Counted from the stretch's first letter, positions 1-6,585 are shown. The stretch: DNA of 7,664 nt from Candidatus Shapirobacteria bacterium (GCA_023245435.1 JAHFKH010000023.1:3840-11503); one strand, 5' to 3'. Program-made: numbers and translations. Notes: a model not told the origin generated them from the sequence alone.

Positions 1-177
1 GAAGTGATGCCAATTTCGGAAAAAATTGCCAAAATGGTAGTCGAAAAATCTTCGGCAGCTTCGATTCAAAAACAAGCCATGGAAGAAGGAATGTTAACTA
101 TGAAACAAGATGGTTTTGTTAAAGTTTTAGAAGGCGTCACCACATTAGAAGAAGTTTTACGGGTGGCCCAATATTAA
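1..177 (+). CDS. pilB: Type IV pilus extension ATPase PilB/GspE, C-terminal end (partial)
   Basis: An open frame runs from the window edge to TAA at 175-177, giving 58 residues. The segment GMLTMKQDGFVKVLEGVT, followed by TLEEVLRV, is the characteristic C-terminal signature of PilB/GspE secretion ATPases; family members typically end in a Met-x-x-Leu-x-x-Asp-Gly element followed by Thr-Thr-x-Glu-Glu-Val-x-Arg-Val. The Walker motifs, Asp and His boxes and tetracysteine region lie upstream of the window and cannot be checked. PilB powers pilin insertion at the PilC platform on the cytoplasmic side of the membrane. The next gene, pilT, starts 4 nt after the stop, so the two are almost certainly cotranscribed. 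The family call is secure. PilB rather than GspE rests on the pilT/pilC/pilD context. Confidence 0.93.
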   Translation, partial: EVMPISEKIAKMVVEKSSAASIQKQAMEEGMLTMKQDGFVKVLEGVTTLEEVLRVAQY

Positions 178-181
178 ATTT

Positions 182-1258
182 ATGAATATAAAAATAGAAA
201 ATTTATTGAAATTAGCTTTAACCAACAAAGCTTCAGATGTTCATTTATCAACATCTTTTTTGCCTAAATTTAGGATAAATGGTGAATTGGCTTCGGTGGG
301 AAATTTTGAAATGCCAGATAAAACAGAGATGATAGAAATGATTTTATCGGTGTTAACGAAGGAGCAACGGGCAAAATTTGAGCAAGATTTAGATTTAGAT
401 TTTTCAGTGACAATTGACGACGCCCGTTTTCGCGGTAATGTATTTTTAAATAATAGAACTCCGGCAATGGTATTAAGAGTTATTCCTTTGGAAATTCCTG
501 ATTTATCTTCTTTAAGTTTACCGCCAATTTTAAATACATTTATTAAATATAAACAAGGTTTTGTATTAGTAACTGGGCCAACCGGACAAGGAAAATCGAC
601 GACAGTGGCCTCGATGTTAAATGAAATCAATAAAAATATTGGCGGTCATATAGTTACTGTTGAAGACCCAATTGAATATGTAATTAAGCCATTAAAATCT
701 TTGGTAACTCAACGAGAACTGGCTAGTGATACCAAAAGTTTTGACCGGGCCTTACGGTCAGTATTGAGGCAAGATCCAAATGTGGTGTTTGTCGGCGAAA
801 TGCGCGATTTGGAAACTATACAATTGGCCTTAACTGTGGCTGAAACTGGACATTTAGTTTTTTCAACTTTACATACCAATTCGGCTTCACAAACGATTGA
901 TAGAATTATTGACGTTTTTCCGGAAGGATCAAAAGCTCAAATTAGAACCCAATTATCCTCGGTATTAACAGCAGTTGTGTCACAACGATTGGTGCCAACC
1001 GTTGATGGTGGGCGAATACCGGCAATGGAAATTTTGGTAGCGAATAATGCGGTCAAAAATATGATTCGTGAAGGAAAAACTTTTATGATTGATAATGTAA
1101 TTCAAACGGGAAGTGAGTCGGGAATGATATCGATGGAAATATATTTGGCAAAATTAGTTAAACAAGGTCGAATTTCTGAGGACATGGCATTGAATTATAG
1201 TATCAAGCCTACTGAGTTACAAAGTTCTTTGCGTTCAATTAGATTAAATAATGGCTAA
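182..1258 (+). CDS. pilT: Twitching motility / pilus retraction ATPase PilT
   Basis: This 358-residue protein is close to the usual PilT length. It is a hexameric cytoplasmic ATPase that powers pilus depolymerisation. The N-terminal PAS-like part carries the family opening ASDVHLS. The ATPase core has Walker A GPTGQGKST (G132-T140, lysine 138; Gln replaces the commoner Ser), the Asp box VEDPIEY (E161), Walker B FVGEMRD (E206) and the His box HLVFSTLHTNSA (H224, H231). Residues 290-298 (AVKNMIREG) match the C-terminal AIRNLIRE motif that marks PilT retraction ATPases and separates them from PilB. The ATG lies 4 nt after the pilB stop with no Shine-Dalgarno sequence. The gene's 3' end overlaps pilC by 8 nt, indicating one operon. 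All catalytic residues are present, so it should be active. Confidence 0.97.
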   Translation: MNIKIENLLKLALTNKASDVHLSTSFLPKFRINGELASVGNFEMPDKTEMIEMILSVLTKEQRAKFEQDLDLDFSVTIDDARFRGNVFLNNRTPAMVLRVIPLEIPDLSSLSLPPILNTFIKYKQGFVLVTGPTGQGKSTTVASMLNEINKNIGGHIVTVEDPIEYVIKPLKSLVTQRELASDTKSFDRALRSVLRQDPNVVFVGEMRDLETIQLALTVAETGHLVFSTLHTNSASQTIDRIIDVFPEGSKAQIRTQLSSVLTAVVSQRLVPTVDGGRIPAMEILVANNAVKNMIREGKTFMIDNVIQTGSESGMISMEIYLAKLVKQGRISEDMALNYSIKPTELQSSLRSIRLNNG

Positions 1259-2465
1259 ATATATTTATAAAGCCAAGGACTGGACGGGTAAAACGGTTAA
1301 AGGTGAACTTGAATTGTCGACTTCCAAAGAAGTGATTGAATCATTGCGAACCAATGGTTTAATTCCTTTGGAAATTACGGTTAAAAGTGACAATATAGTT
1401 TCTGAATTGTGGCGTAAAGTCAGTGGACGAATTTCCCCTAAAATGATTTCAAATTTTACCCGACAATTGGCAACCATGATGACCGCCGGTTTGCCGATGA
1501 GTGATGCCATGACTTTATTAAAAAACCAACAAGAACAAGGGTCGTCTTTGTATATAATTTTGGAAAAAATATTGGCTGATGTTCGCGGAGGTATGTCACT
1601 TGGATTATCAATGGAAAAATATGTAAATGTTTTTGGCGAGGCTTACGTGGCTTCAATTTCGGCCGGTGAAGAAGCAGGGGTTTTGGAAGAAATTCTGGGA
1701 AAACTGGCAACAAATTTGGAAAATGAAACTGAGTTTCAGGGAAAAGTAAAAGGAGCTATGATTTATCCGACGATAGTTATCACCGGAATGTTGATAGTAA
1801 TGGTAGTGATGATGATTTTTGTGATTCCAAAATTAACCAGTTTATATGCCGATTTTGGAACAGCCAAAATGCCAGCCATTACCCAAGGTTTAATGACAGT
1901 TTCAAATTGGATGGCAAAATTGTGGTTTTTATTTCCAATATTATTTTTGATGCCAACAATAATAGTAAAAATTGGAAAAAAGAATCCGGCTTTTAATTTT
2001 AAAAAAGATAAATTTATGTTGGGTTTGCCAATTATGGGTAAATTATCTCAAGTGACAATTTTAGCGTCGACTTGTCGAACTTTATCAATGTTATTGACGG
2101 CGGGTATTCCTCTAGTCGAAGCATTACGAATTGTGGCCACAGTATCGGGTAATGAAGTTTATAAAAAAGCTTATACCGATATTGCGGAAAAAGTTCAAAA
2201 AGGTTTTGGAATTTCAGTATCATTTGAAAATACGGGTATTTTCCCGGTAATTGTGACACAGATGGTGGCAACCGGTGAAGCAACGGGAAAATTAGATGAG
2301 GTGTTGCTTAAAGTGGCAAATTATTTTTCAGTGGAGGCTGAGCAAGCGGTGTCGGCATTGACCGCGGCCATTGAACCATTAATTATGGTGGTACTGGGAA
2401 TTGGAGTAGGTTTTTTGGTGGTGGCGGTGGTTATGCCAATTTATAACTTGACATCATCGTTCTAA
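1251..2465 (+). CDS. pilC: Type IV pilus inner-membrane platform protein PilC
   Basis: This 404-residue protein has the normal PilC/GspF length and two tandem T2SF domains. The first is marked by TRQLATMMTAGLPMSDAM and the second by the matching RTLSMLLTAGIPLVEALR, the duplicated cytoplasmic helical bundle of the family. Three membrane segments are visible: about residues 168-195 (from GAMIYPTIV), about 224-242 (LWFLFPILFLMP) and about 375-397. The protein ends in the classical VVMPIYNLTSSF. PilC is the membrane platform on which PilB and PilT act to add or remove pilins. Its start codon lies inside the end of pilT (8-nt overlap), implying translational coupling. No Shine-Dalgarno sequence precedes the ATG. 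A perfect TTGACA sits in the last codons and may serve the downstream pilin gene. Confidence 0.97.
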   Translation: MAKYIYKAKDWTGKTVKGELELSTSKEVIESLRTNGLIPLEITVKSDNIVSELWRKVSGRISPKMISNFTRQLATMMTAGLPMSDAMTLLKNQQEQGSSLYIILEKILADVRGGMSLGLSMEKYVNVFGEAYVASISAGEEAGVLEEILGKLATNLENETEFQGKVKGAMIYPTIVITGMLIVMVVMMIFVIPKLTSLYADFGTAKMPAITQGLMTVSNWMAKLWFLFPILFLMPTIIVKIGKKNPAFNFKKDKFMLGLPIMGKLSQVTILASTCRTLSMLLTAGIPLVEALRIVATVSGNEVYKKAYTDIAEKVQKGFGISVSFENTGIFPVIVTQMVATGEATGKLDEVLLKVANYFSVEAEQAVSALTAAIEPLIMVVLGIGVGFLVVAVVMPIYNLTSSF

Positions 2466-2475
2466 AAGAGATAAA
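2448..2475 (+). promoter_or_regulatory. Candidate sigma-70 promoter for the main pilin gene
   Basis: A perfect -35 hexamer TTGACA (2448-2453) lies in the last codons of pilC. It is followed after 16 nt by GATAAA (2470-2475), four of six matches to TATAAT. This predicts a start near 2482 and a leader of roughly 30 nt before the pilin ATG at 2515. A second possible -10, TAGAAT at 2483-2488 (five of six), has only a weak -35 at the right distance. In AT-rich DNA -10-like boxes are frequent, so the exact -35 and the downstream terminator are the main support. Confidence 0.4.
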
Positions 2476-2514
2476 GTGATAGTAGAATATTTATAAATTT
2501 ATTAAAAATAAAAA

Positions 2515-3240
2515 ATGAAATTTTTAAGAGGAATCGATGAAGGTGGTTTCACTTTAGTGGAACTATTAATCGTCATTGCTTTAATTGCAATTTTGTCAGT
2601 GGCAGTTTTAGCAACTATTAACCCTATTGAACAAACAAACAAGGCGAGGGATTCAAGGGTTCAAAATGATGCTGCCGAAGTTTTAAATGCTTATGAAAGA
2701 TATTATGCTAATAAACAAACTTATCCTTGGGAGGAATTTACTGGTTTGCCAGTAATTGCTTCTGGTGGCGCGGTAGTGTTGCGATCAGATACTTATGGAT
2801 TTGGGATTTGTTCTGACCAGAATACTGCTGCTGCTCTGGTTTCTCAGGTGGCAACGGAACAAGTGGGTGGAGTGTGTACAAGTGGAACTTATGCCAATGC
2901 TTTGGTTCAAACTTCGGAATTGAAATCTAGTTTTGTAGGTAAAGATGAATTTGAACCAGTTAGAGCGGCTGTAGCTGGTGCCGCTGCTTTAAATCAAGCA
3001 ATGTGGTTAACTCGATCAGCAGGATCTGATTCGTTGTATTTATGTTATGTTCCAAAAGCTAATGCAAATAGAACAGATGCAACAAAGATGAGATGTATTA
3101 CAACTGCAGGAGTAGTTGAAAAAGTTGGTACTGGTGCTGGCCCCTGTGCTTTACCAGTAGCGGCTGATTGGACAACGGATCCTCAATCTAAAATTATTGC
3201 GGCTCCAGTTTCAGCTATGTTTAGATGTATTCCGGAATAA
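2515..3240 (+). CDS. Type IV pilin, probable main structural pilin
   Basis: This 241-residue prepilin has an 11-residue leader, MKFLRGIDEGG, cleaved before FTLVELLIVIALIAILSVAV, the N-methylated hydrophobic helix with Gly at -1, Phe at +1 and Glu at +5. After the helix comes KARDSRVQNDAAEVLNAYERYY, the amphipathic second half of alpha-1 common to small Gram-positive-like and CPR pilins. The remaining 170 or so residues form a Thr/Ser/Ala/Gly-rich globular head with six cysteines (for example GICSDQ, GVCTSG, FRCIPE), an even number that would allow disulfides. It is the largest pilin in the window and the only one with both a candidate promoter in front and an intrinsic terminator behind. That suggests separate, strong expression, and I infer it is the major pilin. 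The only in-frame ATG upstream of the helix is at 2515; no Shine-Dalgarno sequence is seen. Confidence 0.88.
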   Translation: MKFLRGIDEGGFTLVELLIVIALIAILSVAVLATINPIEQTNKARDSRVQNDAAEVLNAYERYYANKQTYPWEEFTGLPVIASGGAVVLRSDTYGFGICSDQNTAAALVSQVATEQVGGVCTSGTYANALVQTSELKSSFVGKDEFEPVRAAVAGAAALNQAMWLTRSAGSDSLYLCYVPKANANRTDATKMRCITTAGVVEKVGTGAGPCALPVAADWTTDPQSKIIAAPVSAMFRCIPE

Positions 3241-3260
3241 ATTTAATTAGTATTTATATT

Positions 3261-3285
3261 CCCCTCCCGCTTGGGAGGGGTTTTT
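3261..3285 (+). terminator. Rho-independent terminator after the main pilin
   Basis: CCCCTCCC (3261-3268), loop GCTT and GGGAGGGG (3273-3280) form a perfect 8-bp GC-rich stem, followed directly by five T (3281-3285). It lies 20 nt after the pilin stop. It would end most transcripts there and leave pilD and the later pilins dependent on readthrough or on a promoter not clearly visible. Confidence 0.9.
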
Positions 3286-3301
3286 GTTGATAAAATGTTT
3301 T

Positions 3302-4036
3302 ATGGGAATTATTTTTTTTGTTTTAGGATTGTGCGTGGGGAGTTTTTTGAATATGTATCAATATCGTTTGGCGAGAAAATATAAATTGATTAAAAATAAA
3401 AAATTTAAAATTGATAATAAAAGAAGCTATTGTGATTATTGTGGTAAGCAATTGCATTGGTATGAGAATGTGCCGGTAATATCATGGATAATTCAGAGAG
3501 GAAAAACAAGATGTTGTGGTAAGAAATTGCCAATTCAATATCCCCTATTAGAACTATCGATGGGAATAATATTTGTATTAATAAATTTTAATTATGTTTA
3601 TTTAGTTATTGCTTCACTATTAATCTTTAGTTTGGTGTTTGATTTAAAGTATATGATAATACCAGATAGGACTAATTTGGCATTAGTGATAATAGCTTTA
3701 ATATTTTTTAGAAATAATTTTTTGGTTGGTCTTGGATCACTATTATTTTTCTTTATTTTAAATCGAATAAAAATTCGTGGGAGTGAGGCGATGGGGATGG
3801 GTGATGTAAAATATTCCCTGTTTATGGGATTATTTTTGGGTTGGCCAAATATTTTGGTAGCAATTTATTTTGCGTTTGTAGTGGGGGCAGTAGTGTCAAT
3901 AATTTTATTAATTTTTAAAATTGTCAAAAAAGAAAATCCAATCCCCTTTGGTCCTTTTTTGATAATTGGTACGATTGTTGCCAAAATTTATGGAGAACAA
4001 ATTATAAAATATTTTTTTGGTGTAATATTAAATTAA
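3302..4036 (+). CDS. pilD: Prepilin peptidase / N-methyltransferase PilD (A24 family)
   Basis: This membrane aspartic peptidase cleaves prepilin leaders after Gly and N-methylates the new N terminus; its substrates are the pilins on both sides. From ATG 3302 it has 244 residues, slightly shorter than typical PilD. It opens with the family signature LGLCVGSFLNMYQYRL. The cytoplasmic loop carries CDYCG (C44, C47), WYENVPVISW and RCCGKK, then QYPLLEL. The two catalytic aspartates are D114 in DLKYMIIPD and D168 in GMGDVKYS, followed by several hydrophobic segments. Two TTG codons upstream (3284, 3287) keep the frame open, but 3284 lies in the T tract of the preceding terminator, so ATG 3302 is preferred. 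The second zinc CxxC appears as TRCC, with one Cys displaced. The stop overlaps the next start (TAATG). Confidence 0.95.
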   Translation: MGIIFFVLGLCVGSFLNMYQYRLARKYKLIKNKKFKIDNKRSYCDYCGKQLHWYENVPVISWIIQRGKTRCCGKKLPIQYPLLELSMGIIFVLINFNYVYLVIASLLIFSLVFDLKYMIIPDRTNLALVIIALIFFRNNFLVGLGSLLFFFILNRIKIRGSEAMGMGDVKYSLFMGLFLGWPNILVAIYFAFVVGAVVSIILLIFKIVKKENPIPFGPFLIIGTIVAKIYGEQIIKYFFGVILN

Positions 4037-4737
4037 TGAATAGATTGCCACGCTTCGCTCGCAATGACGTTTTTAAAAGTGGTTTTACCTTGATTGAATT
4101 GTTGATAGTAATGACGATTATTGTGGTATTGGCAGTGATTATGGTTTCGATTTTTAATGCGACGGGAGTATTAAATAAAGCTCGTGACGCCCAAAGGAAA
4201 AAAGATTTGGGGCGAATCAAAATTGCTTTTGAAGAATATTATAATGACAAAGGTTGTTATCCTAATTCGGTTTTAGTAACGGAATTAAATACAAAGTCAA
4301 GATGTCGTACTGATATTTTTTCGCCCTGGTTGTCAAATTGGCCGTGTGACCCAAATGGTAATCCATATACCGTCACCACTGAAGGTGGCGAAGACTGTTC
4401 GAATGGACTTCCAAATAAATATCGTGTTTTGACAATTTTGGAAAATAAACAAGATAGCACTCTTCGCCCAAGTCAAGGAACTGGAAATGCAGTGATATTG
4501 GGTAATGGAATAACTTTAAACCCAACTCATTATGGAGTATCGAGTTCAAATATTAACTGGAATGATAAATGGATTAGCCAATTGTGTGTAGTTGGTGGTA
4601 CTGGGTGTTTTTGGAAAACAAGTGACATGTCATGGAATGCTACTACCGGATGTGTTTCCAATCAGTTTTTTATTTGTGCTAGAGGTTGGTCAGATGACAG
4701 TTGTCAGGTTGATTGTTGTGGTTCTGGCTGTAATTAG
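4036..4737 (+). CDS. Cysteine-rich type IV pilin / minor pilin
   Basis: This is a 233-residue prepilin. Its 16-residue leader MNRLPRFARNDVFKSG is cleaved before FTLIELLIVMTIIVVLAVIM (Gly -1, Phe +1, Glu +5). The helix continues as KARDAQRKKDLGRIKIAFEEYY, shared with the neighbouring pilins. The head contains a GspG-like WPCDPNGNPYTV element and 12 cysteines, ending in DSCQVDCCGSGCN, so it is probably disulfide-rich and surface-exposed. It starts at an ATG overlapping the pilD stop (TAATG), so it is likely translationally coupled. Most of the leader (R3-D11) is encoded by a dispersed repeat at 4042-4069. The only other in-frame start candidate, TTG at 4045, is also inside that repeat. The specific role is unknown; adhesive or tip minor pilin is an inference from size and cysteine content. 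Confidence 0.88.
   Translation: MNRLPRFARNDVFKSGFTLIELLIVMTIIVVLAVIMVSIFNATGVLNKARDAQRKKDLGRIKIAFEEYYNDKGCYPNSVLVTELNTKSRCRTDIFSPWLSNWPCDPNGNPYTVTTEGGEDCSNGLPNKYRVLTILENKQDSTLRPSQGTGNAVILGNGITLNPTHYGVSSSNINWNDKWISQLCVVGGTGCFWKTSDMSWNATTGCVSNQFFICARGWSDDSCQVDCCGSGCN
4042..4069 (+). repeat. Dispersed 28-bp repeat inside a pilin leader
   Basis: The sequence reads AGATTGCCACGCTTCGCTCG and continues CAATGACG. It has the ATTGC...GCAAT inverted ends and the GC-rich core of the widespread intergenic repeat family whose other strand is often mis-annotated as a peptide containing SLRAKRGNL. It is more GC-rich than its surroundings and lies entirely within the leader codons of the Cys-rich pilin. A second full copy is not present in the window, so family membership rests on recognition. 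Confidence 0.7.
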
Positions 4738-4763
4738 TTTTATAAAAATGTTAGACTAATTTT

Positions 4764-5249
4764 ATGAAGAAGGGTTTTACTTTGATTGAATTGTTGATTG
4801 TAATTGCGATTATGGGAATTTTGACCTCAATTACGGTATCTCAATTTGTCACCGCCAAGAAAAAGGCCAATGATGTGGCCAGAAAATCAGATTTAAATGG
4901 AATTTCTAAAGCTTTGCAAATGTATTTTGCTGATTATGGAGAAATGCCAGCAGCGAGTGTTGATGGAAAAATGGTAGTTAAAGGAACAACAGTAGATTGG
5001 GGAGGGACGTTTATGGATGGTACTTATGTATATATGAAGGTGGTGCCAAAAGAAAATAATACCAGTTTACCGGCTTATTGCTATAAAACTGATTCTGAAA
5101 AAAAGAAATATGCTTTGTTTGCCCAGCTGGAAAATACCAGTGACAAAGAATGTATTGGTAGCTATCCTTGTGGTAATGCCGGCAAAACATATTGTTTTTC
5201 TTATGTTTCGCCAAATACTAGTTTAAGTGTAGGAGGATCATTACAATAA
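4764..5249 (+). CDS. Type IV pilin / GspG-like pseudopilin
   Basis: This 161-residue prepilin has a very short leader, MKKG, before FTLIELLIVIAIMGILTSIT (Gly -1, Phe +1, Glu +5). The helix runs on into KKANDVARKSDLNGISKALQMYFADYG, the amphipathic pattern common to the whole cluster. The head has TYVYMKVVPKENNT and KKYALFAQLEN, resembling the beta-sheet part of GspG-type pseudopilins, plus four cysteines in the last 70 residues that could form two disulfides. It begins 26 nt after the preceding stop without a Shine-Dalgarno sequence. An AT-only inverted repeat lies in the spacer. The spacer after it carries AAACTTA heptamers. Its place in the fibre is unknown. Confidence 0.87.
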   Translation: MKKGFTLIELLIVIAIMGILTSITVSQFVTAKKKANDVARKSDLNGISKALQMYFADYGEMPAASVDGKMVVKGTTVDWGGTFMDGTYVYMKVVPKENNTSLPAYCYKTDSEKKKYALFAQLENTSDKECIGSYPCGNAGKTYCFSYVSPNTSLSVGGSLQ

Positions 5250-5250
5250 T

Positions 5251-5277
5251 AAACTTAAAACTTAAAACTTAAAAATT
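5251..5277 (+). repeat. AAACTTA heptamer array
   Basis: Three exact tandem copies of AAACTTA (5251-5257, 5258-5264, 5265-5271) are followed by a degenerate fourth (AAAATTT). The array starts immediately after the stop of the preceding pilin and occupies most of the 41-nt spacer before the next one. Confidence 0.85.
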
Positions 5278-5290
5278 TAAACATTAGAAA

Positions 5291-5713
5291 TTGATTAAAA
5301 ATTTTAAATTAAAAATTAAAAATTGTTCGAAAGGTTTTAGTTTAGTGGAGCTTTTGGTGGTAATTGCAATTATTGCCATAATATCGGCTTTTACTTTGCC
5401 AAATTTTATGGGAGCGCGGGACAAAGCCAAAGATAGTGCCAGGATTTCAGATATGGCGGCCATAAAAAGTGCTTTGCGTTTGTATTACAACGATCATCAA
5501 AGCTATCCGGTAGCTATCGATACGGGAATGACAGGTTATATGCCCTCAATATTAAATTTGGGATATACCTATAGTTATACTACAACCAATAATGGTGATG
5601 GATTTGTAATTAAATTAAAATTAGAATCGGCACAAGGTGACGAAGATATTAATTCACAAACTAAATGTGGAGTCGGAGCCACCGATGGTTATTTTGCAGT
5701 TTGTGCAAACTAA
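5291..5713 (+). CDS. Type IV pilin with TTG start and repeat-encoded leader
   Basis: This 140-residue prepilin is cleaved after Gly15 before FSLVELLVVIAIIAIISAFT (Glu at +5). The helix extends through KAKDSARISDMAAIKSALRLYY. The short head ends with a cysteine pair (KCGV...VCAN) that could close a C-terminal loop like the disulfide loop of classical pilins. The start is TTG 5291: an in-frame TAG lies at 5285-5287 and no ATG exists before the signal. The leader MIKNFKLKIKNCSKG is written by an ATTAAAA-type heptamer array (5294-5325) and shows a matching seven-residue period (IKNFKLK, then IKN). A 40-bp block at the start recurs in the gene at 7551. No Shine-Dalgarno sequence is visible. Confidence 0.84.
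   Translation: MIKNFKLKIKNCSKGFSLVELLVVIAIIAIISAFTLPNFMGARDKAKDSARISDMAAIKSALRLYYNDHQSYPVAIDTGMTGYMPSILNLGYTYSYTTTNNGDGFVIKLKLESAQGDEDINSQTKCGVGATDGYFAVCAN
5294..5325 (+). repeat. ATTAAAA heptamer array within a pilin leader
   Basis: ATT recurs exactly every 7 nt, at 5294, 5301, 5308, 5315 and 5322. The units are ATTAAAA, ATTTTAA, ATTAAAA, ATTAAAA and a partial ATTG. The array is translated as part of the leader of the pilin starting at 5291. Confidence 0.75.
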
Positions 5714-5724
5714 ATAAGTTAACA

Positions 5725-5749
5725 ATTAAAAGTTACGAGTTACGAGTTA
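5725..5749 (+). repeat. ATTAAAA/GTTACGA heptamer array
   Basis: One ATTAAAA unit (5725-5731) is followed in register by two GTTACGA units (5732-5738, 5739-5745) and a partial GTTA. It fills about half of the 49-nt spacer between two pilin genes. A perfect TATAAT (5750-5755) follows immediately. Confidence 0.8.
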
Positions 5750-5762
5750 TATAATAAATAAA

Positions 5763-6179
5763 ATGAACAAAAAAAATGGTTTTACATTATTTGAGTTATT
5801 AGTTTCTATATCGATTATTGCCATATTGACAGCAATTGCGACTATGTCATTTTCGGGGGCGCAAAAGAAAGCTAGGGATAGCCGACGAATACAAGATATG
5901 AATGCGGTGCAAAAAGCGGCAGAACAATATTATTCTTTTTCAAATTATGTGTATCCCTCGGACACTAGTGCCTGGGTGGCAACAAATGGCCAAACAATTT
6001 TGGATATTTTTCCGGCTGATCCCAAAGGGACGGGTTGGACAGGATATGTGTACAATGCGGGAACAACTTATTGTGCCTGTGCAGCACTAGAAAATAATAC
6101 GGGGAACTCGACAAGTAATATTTGTGCTACGTTTGTCAATGGAACTGGACAATTTTATTGTGTTAAAAATCAACAATAA
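5763..6179 (+). CDS. Type IV pilin / GspG-like pseudopilin
   Basis: This 138-residue prepilin has leader MNKKNG before FTLFELLVSISIIAILTAIA; Gly -1, Phe +1 and Glu +5 are present, with Phe at +4 instead of the usual Val or Ile. The helix continues as KKARDSRRIQDMNAVQKAAEQYY. The head has the GspG-type order FPADPKGTGWTGYVYNAG, then CACAALEN, and four cysteines (two in CAC, then NICAT and FYCVK). A perfect TATAAT ends 7 nt before the ATG and no Shine-Dalgarno sequence is seen, so a leaderless transcript is possible but unproven because no good -35 exists. An ATTACGA array starts 6 nt after the stop. Confidence 0.87.
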   Translation: MNKKNGFTLFELLVSISIIAILTAIATMSFSGAQKKARDSRRIQDMNAVQKAAEQYYSFSNYVYPSDTSAWVATNGQTILDIFPADPKGTGWTGYVYNAGTTYCACAALENNTGNSTSNICATFVNGTGQFYCVKNQQ

Positions 6180-6185
6180 AAATCA

Positions 6186-6217
6186 ATTACGAATTATGAA
6201 TTACGAATTACGAATTA
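6186..6217 (+). repeat. ATTACGA heptamer array that supplies a start codon
   Basis: Four tandem units (6186-6192, 6193-6199, 6200-6206, 6207-6213) plus ATTA. Units 1, 3 and 4 are ATTACGA. Unit 2 is ATTATGA, a single C to T change at 6197, and this creates the ATG (6196-6198) used by the next pilin gene. In this orientation a 7-bp repeat translates to the same ITNYELR heptapeptide in all three frames with no stop. Confidence 0.9.
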
Positions 6218-6585
6218 AAAAACAAAAAGCCTTTACATTAATAGAATTGATGGTAGTAATGACAATTATTATTGTAATTTCGGTGGTGGCGATGGTAAGT
6301 TATGCCGGTTCGGGTAAAAAAGCGCGTGATTCACGCCGGATTGCCGATTTGGAAAAAATTAGATTGGCTTTGGAAGTGATTCGACAAACTGGCACAACTT
6401 ATCCAGCCAATCCCTCAGCCCTAGAACCTACTTATTTGTCAAAAGTTCCAGTTGATCCAAAAACAGGAGCAGGTTATTCATATACTCCTGGGGCAACAAA
6501 TTATACTTATACGTTGGATGCAACCATGGAAGATTTGGGGACAACTAACATGGCAGGGAATATTTATCGAGTTACCAACCCTTAA
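6196..6585 (+). CDS. GspG-like pseudopilin with repeat-derived leader
   Basis: This 129-residue prepilin has leader MNYELRIKKQKA and then FTLIELMVVMTIIIVISVVA; Glu +5 is present but -1 is Ala instead of Gly. The helix continues as KKARDSRRIADLEKIRLALEVI. The head carries a clear GspG-type element, YLSKVPVDPKTGAGYSYTPG, followed by TNYTYTLDATMED, with no cysteines. The frame is open further upstream, to 6124, but that part lies inside the previous gene. The ATG at 6196 is inside the ATTACGA array, so residues MNYELRI are translated heptamer repeat. The next gene starts 2 nt after its stop, so the two are coupled. Confidence 0.86.
   Translation: MNYELRIKKQKAFTLIELMVVMTIIIVISVVAMVSYAGSGKKARDSRRIADLEKIRLALEVIRQTGTTYPANPSALEPTYLSKVPVDPKTGAGYSYTPGATNYTYTLDATMEDLGTTNMAGNIYRVTNP

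Noticed and set aside
241..630. Minus-strand ORF of 129 codons opposite pilT
   Set aside because: It lies antisense to conserved pilT motifs, including Walker A, and has no recognisable domain. Other minus-strand ORFs opposite pilC and the pilins were rejected for the same reason.
3284..3301. Upstream TTG starts for pilD
   Set aside because: TTG 3284 falls in the terminator T tract and would not have an untranslated leader after termination. ATG 3302 starts directly at the conserved N terminus.
4002..4220. Minus-strand ORF of 72 codons containing SLRAKRGNL
   Set aside because: It is the antisense of the pilin start and of the dispersed repeat; this peptide is a known artefact of translating the repeat.
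4732..4761. AATTAGT / ACTAATT inverted repeat between two pilins, as a terminator
   Set aside because: Seven AT-rich base pairs with a 16-nt loop and only a short T run is too weak to call in AT-rich DNA.
5750..5755. Perfect TATAAT 7 nt before the ATG at 5763, as a leaderless promoter
   Set aside because: No acceptable -35 at 16-18 nt and no extended -10; the spacer is a heptamer array, and TATAAT is common by chance here.
6124..6195. Extended start of the pilin at 6196
   Set aside because: The extension lies inside the preceding pilin in another frame and would give a 36-residue leader; the ATG at 6196 gives a normal leader.
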